DNA from: Chloroflexota bacterium
Lineage (GTDB): Bacteria > Chloroflexota > Dehalococcoidia > UBA2247 > RBG-13-53-26
Direction of reading: 5' to 3'
Assembly: GCA_017885485.1 (NCBI GenBank)
Contig: JAFNFZ010000297.1
Span: 1 to 5,796, forward strand
DNA length: 5,796 bases
Below the pieces are notes generated by a model that worked only from the letters and a program-made list of their open reading frames with translations, did not search any database and was not told the origin of the DNA. This document shows positions 1 through 5,796 of the stretch, in pieces. The first letter of the stretch is position 1; each line of letters starts with the position of its first letter. Both the position numbers and the translations under genes were made by a program.

Positions 1-1342
<1,342 letters not shown>

Positions 1343-1352
1343 GTCTTCTGCA

Positions 1353-2306
1353 CTACGCGTCGAATTCTTCGAACATGGCACCCATGGACAGACCTGTGTG
1401 TATCCTATGGATTGCCTCTCCCAGCAAAGGAGCCACCGACAGAACGGTGATCTTCTTGATCTTCTTGTTCCCGGTGACTGGGATAGTATCTGTGACCACC
1501 ACTTCCTTCACTGGGCAAGACTGAATGTTCTCGATCGCGGGCCCGGAGAGAACGGCATGGGTGCAGCAGGCGTAGATCTCCTTTGCCCCCTGCTGGTGTA
1601 GAGCCGCTACAGCACCGACCAGCGACCCCGCCGTGTCAATCTCATCGTCCAGGGTCAGAGCCCGCATCCCCTTGACGTCGCCAATCACATTGAGCGTCTC
1701 GGGCCTGCCGGTGTTGCCGATCCTCCTTTTCTCGATGATAACCAGGGGCACGTTGAGTCTCTCTGCCAGATCACGTGCCCTCTTGGAAATCCCGATATCT
1801 GTAGCTACCACCACCAGATTGTCTATCGCCTTCTTCTTGAAATAGCGGGTCATAAGGTGGAGTGCGGTGAGTTCGTCCACGGGTATCTGGAAGAAGCCCT
1901 GAATCTGTCCGGCGTGCAAATCCATGGTCAGCAGCCTGTTGGCTCCTGCCACCGTGATGAGGTCGGCTATCAGTCTGGCGGTTATCGGGACGCGTGGCTG
2001 GTCCTTCTTGTCTGTACGCCCATAGCCATAGTAGGGAACCACCGCGGTTATCCTTCCTGCCGAGGCACGCTTCACAGCATCGAGCATTATCAGGAGTTCC
2101 ATCAGGCTTCTGTTCACCGGGGAGCAGATTGGCTGGACGACAAAAACATCCCTCTCTCTCACACTCTCCAGCAACCGAACGAATGTGTTCTCATTGCTGA
2201 ACTCACTGACTTCGGCCTTGCCCAAAGGTATGCCCAGATAGTCGGATATTCCCTGGGCCAGACCAGGGTGGGCATTGCCGGTAAACACCTTCAATTCGTC
2301 AATCAT
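1353..2306 (-). CDS. prs: Ribose-phosphate pyrophosphokinase (PRPP synthetase), 317 aa
   Basis: The enzyme transfers pyrophosphate from ATP to ribose 5-phosphate to make PRPP, the precursor for purines, pyrimidines, NAD, His and Trp; it is cytosolic and usually oligomeric. The length matches the family (about 310-320). Visible motifs: [20 protein letters not shown] (residues 36-55, ATP-side region), [20 protein letters not shown] (91-110, ATP-binding and flexible region), [13 protein letters not shown] (127-139, metal-binding His131), [11 protein letters not shown] (168-178, with the catalytic-loop Lys/Arg) and [12 protein letters not shown] (217-228, the PRPP/ribose-phosphate loop). These indicate the ordinary class I, Mg-dependent enzyme. 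I chose the ATG at 2306, preceded by GAAGGGAG four bases upstream. The in-frame GTG at 2351 would add 15 non-conserved residues and sits upstream of the predicted -10 box, so it would not be in the mRNA. The gene follows its own promoter and is followed 10 bases later by secA, implying a prs-secA operon. Confidence 0.97.
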   Translation of the reverse strand: MIDELKVFTGNAHPGLAQGISDYLGIPLGKAEVSEFSNENTFVRLLESVRERDVFVVQPICSPVNRSLMELLIMLDAVKRASAGRITAVVPYYGYGRTDKKDQPRVPITARLIADLITVAGANRLLTMDLHAGQIQGFFQIPVDELTALHLMTRYFKKKAIDNLVVVATDIGISKRARDLAERLNVPLVIIEKRRIGNTGRPETLNVIGDVKGMRALTLDDEIDTAGSLVGAVAALHQQGAKEIYACCTHAVLSGPAIENIQSCPVKEVVVTDTIPVTGNKKIKKITVLSVAPLLGEAIHRIHTGLSMGAMFEEFDA

Positions 2307-2310
2307 GCGG

Positions 2311-2318
2311 CTCCCTTC
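2311..2318 (-). promoter_or_regulatory. Ribosome binding site of prs
   Basis: GAAGGGAG on the minus strand ends four bases before the ATG at 2306. It decides the start of prs against the upstream in-frame GTG at 2351, and the first residues after this ATG ([17 protein letters not shown]) match the normal PRPP synthetase N-terminus. Confidence 0.75.
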
Positions 2319-2339
2319 GAAATTGGCTCTCGTCAGCCC

Positions 2340-2369
2340 AGTATAACACACCGAATTTCAGCCGAACAA
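2340..2369 (-). promoter_or_regulatory. Predicted sigma-70 type extended -10 promoter for prs-secA
   Basis: On the minus strand, TATACT (2345-2340) matches the -10 consensus at five of six positions and is preceded by TGT, giving an extended -10 (TGnTATACT). A weak -35 candidate, TTGTTC (2369-2364), lies 18 bases upstream. Transcription would start near 2333, leaving a leader of about 27 bases before the prs ATG, just enough for the GAAGGGAG ribosome site. It lies immediately downstream of the terminator of the preceding module, which is where a new promoter is needed. This is a prediction from motif and position only. Confidence 0.65.
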
Positions 2370-2376
2370 TGAAGCC

Positions 2377-2416
2377 AAAAAGAACGAAAGGCTTCGTCTG
2401 TACGAAGCCTTTCGTT
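2377..2416 (-). terminator. Rho-independent terminator ending the leuS-crotonase module
   Basis: On the minus strand a perfect 15-bp inverted repeat (AACGAAAGGCTTCGT / ACGAAGCCTTTCGTT, arms 2416-2402 and 2397-2383) encloses a 4-base loop (ACAG). It is followed by C and five T (2381-2377). It begins about 40 bases after the crotonase stop at 2457 and ends just before the prs promoter. On the plus strand the stem has no T tract, so it should terminate only minus-strand transcripts. Confidence 0.93.
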
Positions 2417-2456
2417 GAGGCAGTCTTCCTCGGAAAGGATCAACCTGTGCTCTTGC

Positions 2457-3338
2457 TTATAACCCCAGGCTCTTGTAGCGCTGATCCCTCGCATGGAAGG
2501 CATCCTTGGCGCCACCTCTGTCTCTCCTCTCCTTGAAGAAGTTGAATTCATCATCCTCCCACCTCAGATTGGTGAACAGCGTGTGCGAAATGTAGGCCGG
2601 GATGAAGTCGCTGATCAACCCTATCCGATCGAAGATGATATGGCGGGTGGCCTTGCCGATGGCAATGCCGTCACGGGGAAGAAGGGTCATTGCTGTCGCC
2701 AGCTTTCGAGTCTCCTCGTCCAGCTTGTCTGCCGGAACAGCCCTGTTGACCAGGCCGATCTCAGCGGCTTCCTTGCCTGATATCGTCTTCCCGGTAAGCA
2801 GGAGTTCCATGGCTCTCTTCATGCCCACGGTGTAGATCAGATGTGTTATGCCCAGCACGCCGCTGCCTGAGAACCCCAGCCTCTGCTCTGTTAAGCCCAG
2901 CTTGGCATCCTCGGCTGCCACTGCCAGGTCGCACAGGAGAGGGAAATAGACTCCGCCGCCGATGCAGTAGCCGTGAAGCTGTGAGATGGTTATCTTGGGG
3001 TTCAGGAACACGTGCATCATGTTGTCGTCCATGCCCATTTTGTCGTACTTCAGCCTTATCCTCTGGCTGGGTTTGCGCTCCCCGGCTTTCCCCGTGCCCA
3101 TGCCATAGATGAAGCCCACCTTGGTCAAATCGTGGCCGACTGTGAAGGCACGCCCGGACCCCTTGAGGATTATCACTTTCACGTCGTCGTCATCGGCTGC
3201 CTGGTCGAAGGCATTCCACACTTCCTGCGCATCCTCCCCCCGCCCTATCCACTGGAATGCATTCATCTTGTCCGGTTTGTTCAGGGTGATTGTCGCGATC
3301 TGGTCTTTCACTTCGTAGATGATGTACTTGTAGCTCAA
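2457..3338 (-). CDS. Crotonase-superfamily enoyl-CoA hydratase/isomerase-like protein, 293 aa, TTG start
   Basis: This is a single-domain crotonase-fold enzyme acting on an acyl-CoA thioester; exact substrate and reaction are unknown. Residues 5-27 (from YIIYEVKDQ to KPDKMNAF) form the typical N-terminus. GSGRAFTVGHDL (60-71) and HGYCIGGG (122-129) supply the two oxyanion-hole segments, and LGLTEQRLGF (147-156) contains Glu151, equivalent to Glu164 of rat mitochondrial hydratase. The position of the other catalytic glutamate (Glu144 in rat) is Tyr131. An extended polar segment of about 35 residues (76-110) separates the oxyanion segments. The C-terminus (FFKERRDRGGAKDAFHARDQ) is typical of the C-terminal trimerisation region. 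The TTG at 3338 is chosen because a strong AAGGAGG lies four bases upstream and the protein then begins at the family's usual point. A GTG at 3443 would add 35 unconserved residues. It follows leuS by 128 bases and ends before a strong terminator. Family assignment is firm; hydratase versus isomerase or other activity is open. Confidence 0.9.
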   Translation of the reverse strand: MSYKYIIYEVKDQIATITLNKPDKMNAFQWIGRGEDAQEVWNAFDQAADDDDVKVIILKGSGRAFTVGHDLTKVGFIYGMGTGKAGERKPSQRIRLKYDKMGMDDNMMHVFLNPKITISQLHGYCIGGGVYFPLLCDLAVAAEDAKLGLTEQRLGFSGSGVLGITHLIYTVGMKRAMELLLTGKTISGKEAAEIGLVNRAVPADKLDEETRKLATAMTLLPRDGIAIGKATRHIIFDRIGLISDFIPAYISHTLFTNLRWEDDEFNFFKERRDRGGAKDAFHARDQRYKSLGL

Positions 3339-3421
3339 ATCTCCTCCTTCAACTGTCGTTTGCAGCAGTGCCCTGCTATCGTAGCCAATCCTCTGGTTCT
3401 TGCCTTGTTCTCTTGGGACAT
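3335..3421 (-). CDS. Possible 28-codon leader ORF overlapping the crotonase start (speculative)
   Basis: An ATG at 3421 opens a frame encoding MSQENKARTRGLATIAGHCC followed by KRQLKEEI, then TGA at 3337-3335. That TGA overlaps the TTG start of the crotonase gene by the four-base arrangement TTGA common in translationally coupled pairs. The peptide is basic with a Cys pair and has no membrane segment or family resemblance I recognise. Its own ribosome site is poor (GAGAAAG). A stop lies in frame upstream at 3442-3440. It could easily be chance in a purine-rich spacer. Confidence 0.18.
   Translation of the reverse strand: MSQENKARTRGLATIAGHCCKRQLKEEI
3339..3350 (-). promoter_or_regulatory. Strong Shine-Dalgarno tract deciding the TTG start of the crotonase gene
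   Basis: The minus strand reads GAAGGAGGAGAT directly before TTG at 3338, with AAGGAGG at 3349-3343. This is the best ribosome site in the window and supports a non-ATG start, because no in-frame ATG lies near the conserved N-terminus. The spacing of four bases from GGAGG is slightly short. Confidence 0.8.
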
Positions 3422-3466
3422 GTCTTTCTCGATATCTTCTCACTCCTCTCCAATATGATCTCTCTT
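3339..3466 (-). other. leuS-crotonase intergenic spacer (128 bases)
   Basis: No hairpin terminator and no convincing promoter are visible, so the crotonase gene is probably read through from leuS. The spacer contains a second purine-rich tract (GGAGAGGAG, near 3452-3444) abutting a GTG at 3443, and a possible 28-codon frame beginning at the ATG at 3421 whose TGA overlaps the crotonase TTG. Neither has protein-level support. Confidence 0.5.
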
Positions 3467-5796
3467 CTATTTCACCACGAGATTCACCAGTCTCCGCGGC
3501 ACATACACCACGCTGGCCAGTTGTCTTCCCTCCAGAAAGGCTTTCACTCGTGGTTGCGACAGTGCCAATTCTCGGGCTTCTGCTTCAGCGATGGAGGCAG
3601 GGACCATGATCTTGTCTCTGACCTTGCCGTTGATCTGGATGACAAAGGTGATCTGTTCTTCGGCTGCCAGTTCCTCATCCCACTCTGGGAAGGATTGCTG
3701 GTGGATACTGTACGGATGCCCAGTCCTCGTCCAAAGCTCCTCCGCCAGGTGGGGTGCCGTAGGGGCCAGGAGCAGCATCAGTGTGTCGACAGCCTCCTGC
3801 CAGCACTGGGCGTCAACCGATTCTTCTGCCAGCACCTTCCCCAGGTGGTTGCTGAACTCCATCAGCGACGCCAGCATGGTATTGTAACGGAACTTCCCCA
3901 GATCCTCGGTGACCTTCTTGATTGTCTTATGTGTTCTGTGGCGCAGCTCCTTGGCAGTTCCTTGGTCCGGAGCTTCCTCGGGCAGGGCTGTTTCCCTACC
4001 CTGCAATATCATATTCCACACCCGATTGAGCCAGCGGCTCATGCCGTTGATGCCTCTGTCGTCCCATTCTCCACCCTGTTCCCATGGTCCTATGAACATG
4101 AGGTAGGCCCGAACGGTATCGGCACCCAGCTCAGATACATAGTTGTCGGGGTTCACAACATTGCCGCGAGACTTGCTCATCTTGTGTCTCTGGGCCACGA
4201 TGATTCCCTGGTTGAAGAGGCGCGTAAACGGTTCGCCGAAGTCAACCAGACCCAGGTCACGAATTGCCTTGATGAAGAAACGGGCATACAGGAGATGCAT
4301 TACCGCATGCTCAGCTCCACCTGTGTACTGGTCCACCGGCAGCCAGTATTTCACCGTTTTCTCGTCAAAAGGGCCTCGATCATAGTGGGGACTGGCGTAG
4401 CGCAGGAAGTACCATGATGAACACATGAAGGTATCCATGGTGTCGGTCTCCCTGCGGGCCGGGGCTTTGCACCGGGGGCAACTCGTATTCACGAAAGACT
4501 GACAATACTTGAGAGGCGATTCACCTGTCGGTCTGAAATCGGCATCCGCCGGCAGAAGCACCGGAAGGCCTGTCTCAGGCACCGGGACAATACCGCAAGC
4601 GTCGCAGTAGACAATGGGGATCGGTGCCCCCCAGTATCGTTGGCGAGAGATCAGCCAGTCGCGCAGATGGTAGCTCACCACCCGTTTGCCACAACCCTCG
4701 TTCTCCATGAAGTCGGCAATGGCTTCCTTGCCGCTCTCGCTGGGCATGCCATCGAAGTGGCCAGAGTTGACCATTGTGCCTGGCTCCACATAGGCTTCCT
4801 CCAGCTCCTCCCCCGACCAGCCGGGAGGCGCGATGACCACTCGAATAGGGATTCCGAATCGCTTGGCGAAGTCGAAGTCACGACTGTCATGTGCCGGCAC
4901 TCCCATCACCGCCCCTGTGCCGTAGCTCAGGAGGACGTAGTCCCCGATCCACAGCGGGATGCGGTCACCGGAGAGCTTGTTAGTCGCATACGCCCCGATG
5001 AATGTGCCTGTCTTTTCCTTCTCGGCGGAGAGGCGCTCGATCTCCGTTTGACGCCTTGAGCTGGCAATATACTCCTCCACCTTGGCCCTGTGTTCCGAAG
5101 TGGTCAGTCTCGCCACCAGAGGATGCTCTGGGGCCAGTGCCAGAAAGGTCACGCCGAAGGCTGTATCAGGGCGGGTGGTGAACACCCTGATTTCCTTTTC
5201 CTCTACATCGCTGTGGTCCAGCCCGAATGAAATCTCCACGCCATCACTGCGTCCAATCCAGTTCTTCTGCATTGTGCCGATTCGTTCTGGCCATTCTATC
5301 CTGGAGTGGTCCGATAGCTCATCGGCATAGCGGGTGATTCGGAAGAACCACTGCTCCAGGTCTTCCTTTGTCACCGATGTGTCGCAACGCTCACATCGCC
5401 CGCCTTCAATGACCTGTTCGTTAGCCAGCACAGTCTGGCAGTTGGGGCACCAGTTCACGGGGGCCTTGGCTCGATACGCTAGGCCGCCTTCGAACAGCTT
5501 GAGGAAGAGCCACTGTGTCCATCTATAGTATTCAGGCAGGCAGGTGATTACCTCTCGGCTCCAGTCGTAGCATGCCCCGATGCTCTTCAACTGGCGACGC
5601 ATGTTCTCGACGTTCTGCATAGTCCAGTTGAATGGGTGAATGCCTCGCTTGATGGCGGCATTCTCCGCCGGAAGTCCGAAGGCGTCGAAGCCCATGGGGT
5701 GAAGAACGTTGTACCCCTGCATTCGCTTGAAGCGGGCATGCACGTCAGAGGGAGCCATTGCGTACCAGTGCCCGATGTGGAGGTCTCCTGAGGTAT
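3467..5796 (-). CDS. leuS: Leucyl-tRNA synthetase, 775 visible residues (5' end outside the window)
   Basis: This class Ia synthetase attaches leucine to tRNA-Leu in the cytosol and edits mischarged tRNA. Numbered from the first full visible codon, the ATP-binding HIGH motif is at residues 6-9 (5779-5768), so roughly 40 N-terminal residues are missing. MGFDAFGLPAENAA follows near 34-47. A Cys4 zinc module has Cys116/119/134/137. The CP1 editing domain shows TTRPDTAFG (206-214) and GTGAVMGVPAHDSRD (292-306) with its editing aspartate. LRDWLISRQRYWG is at 377-389, a second Cys4 cluster is at 397/400/439/442, KMSKS is at 538-542 (4183-4169), and the C-terminal IQINGKVRDKI precedes the end. The segment before KMSKS is short, as in Gram-positive-type enzymes and unlike E. 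coli, which carries a leucine-specific insertion there. An internal ATG at 5758 is not the true start because it lies downstream of HIGH. The gene ends in TAG, with the crotonase gene next. No missing key residue was seen. Confidence 0.97.
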   Translation of the reverse strand, partial: TSGDLHIGHWYAMAPSDVHARFKRMQGYNVLHPMGFDAFGLPAENAAIKRGIHPFNWTMQNVENMRRQLKSIGACYDWSREVITCLPEYYRWTQWLFLKLFEGGLAYRAKAPVNWCPNCQTVLANEQVIEGGRCERCDTSVTKEDLEQWFFRITRYADELSDHSRIEWPERIGTMQKNWIGRSDGVEISFGLDHSDVEEKEIRVFTTRPDTAFGVTFLALAPEHPLVARLTTSEHRAKVEEYIASSRRQTEIERLSAEKEKTGTFIGAYATNKLSGDRIPLWIGDYVLLSYGTGAVMGVPAHDSRDFDFAKRFGIPIRVVIAPPGWSGEELEEAYVEPGTMVNSGHFDGMPSESGKEAIADFMENEGCGKRVVSYHLRDWLISRQRYWGAPIPIVYCDACGIVPVPETGLPVLLPADADFRPTGESPLKYCQSFVNTSCPRCKAPARRETDTMDTFMCSSWYFLRYASPHYDRGPFDEKTVKYWLPVDQYTGGAEHAVMHLLYARFFIKAIRDLGLVDFGEPFTRLFNQGIIVAQRHKMSKSRGNVVNPDNYVSELGADTVRAYLMFIGPWEQGGEWDDRGINGMSRWLNRVWNMILQGRETALPEEAPDQGTAKELRHRTHKTIKKVTEDLGKFRYNTMLASLMEFSNHLGKVLAEESVDAQCWQEAVDTLMLLLAPTAPHLAEELWTRTGHPYSIHQQSFPEWDEELAAEEQITFVIQINGKVRDKIMVPASIAEAEARELALSQPRVKAFLEGRQLASVVYVPRRLVNLVVK

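Noticed and set aside
2307..2351. GTG at 2351 as a longer start for prs
   Set aside because: The added 15 residues are not part of the PRPP synthetase family, and the codon lies upstream of the predicted -10 box, so it would not be in the transcript.
3339..3443. GTG at 3443 as a longer start for the crotonase gene
   Set aside because: The 35 extra residues are unlike any crotonase N-terminus, and a strong Shine-Dalgarno tract sits just before the TTG at 3338, where the family's conserved sequence begins.
3452..3457. CATATT (minus strand) as a -10 box for the crotonase gene
   Set aside because: No acceptable -35 hexamer lies 16-18 bases upstream, within the end of leuS, and the match is weak.
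3368..4417. Plus-strand open frame of 349 codons antisense to leuS
   Set aside because: It lies wholly opposite the conserved 3' half of leuS and the spacer, has no ribosome site or recognisable domain, and its composition is that of an antisense reading of a GC-rich gene.
5756..5758. ATG at 5758 as the start of leuS
   Set aside because: The frame stays open to the window edge and the essential HIGH motif is encoded upstream at 5779-5768, so the real start is outside the window.

Overview
The window is a compact bacterial chromosomal segment with every recognisable gene on the minus strand. In transcription order (right to left) it holds leucyl-tRNA synthetase (leuS, 5' end cut off by the window edge), a crotonase-superfamily acyl-CoA enzyme, ribose-phosphate pyrophosphokinase (prs) and the preprotein translocase ATPase SecA (secA, 3' part cut off by the left edge). 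No mobile element, CRISPR array, tRNA or rRNA is visible. The plus-strand open frames are antisense shadows of these genes.

There are two transcription modules. Module 1 (5796-2377) carries leuS and the crotonase gene. These are separated by a 128-base gap with no hairpin and closed by a textbook intrinsic terminator, a perfect 15-bp stem followed by five T, about 40 bases after the crotonase stop. Module 2 (from about 2370 leftward) begins right behind it with an extended -10 promoter. It carries prs and then secA, whose start codon is 10 bases after the prs stop.

The two ends are housekeeping: LeuRS charges tRNA-Leu for translation, PRPP synthetase feeds purine, pyrimidine, His, Trp and NAD synthesis, and SecA drives protein export. 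The crotonase is the accessory element. It retains only one of the two usual catalytic glutamates, so its reaction is not certain to be enoyl-CoA hydration.

The organism is probably a member of the Chloroflexota, most likely Dehalococcoidia or a relative. This rests on the wording of the PRPP synthetase and LeuRS proteins, on an insertion in the SecA nucleotide-binding domain that resembles ones I recall from that phylum, and on moderately GC-rich DNA. It is inference from memory, not a database result. I did not find a clear undescribed system. The most interesting points are the altered crotonase active site and a possible 28-codon upstream reading frame whose stop overlaps the crotonase TTG start.
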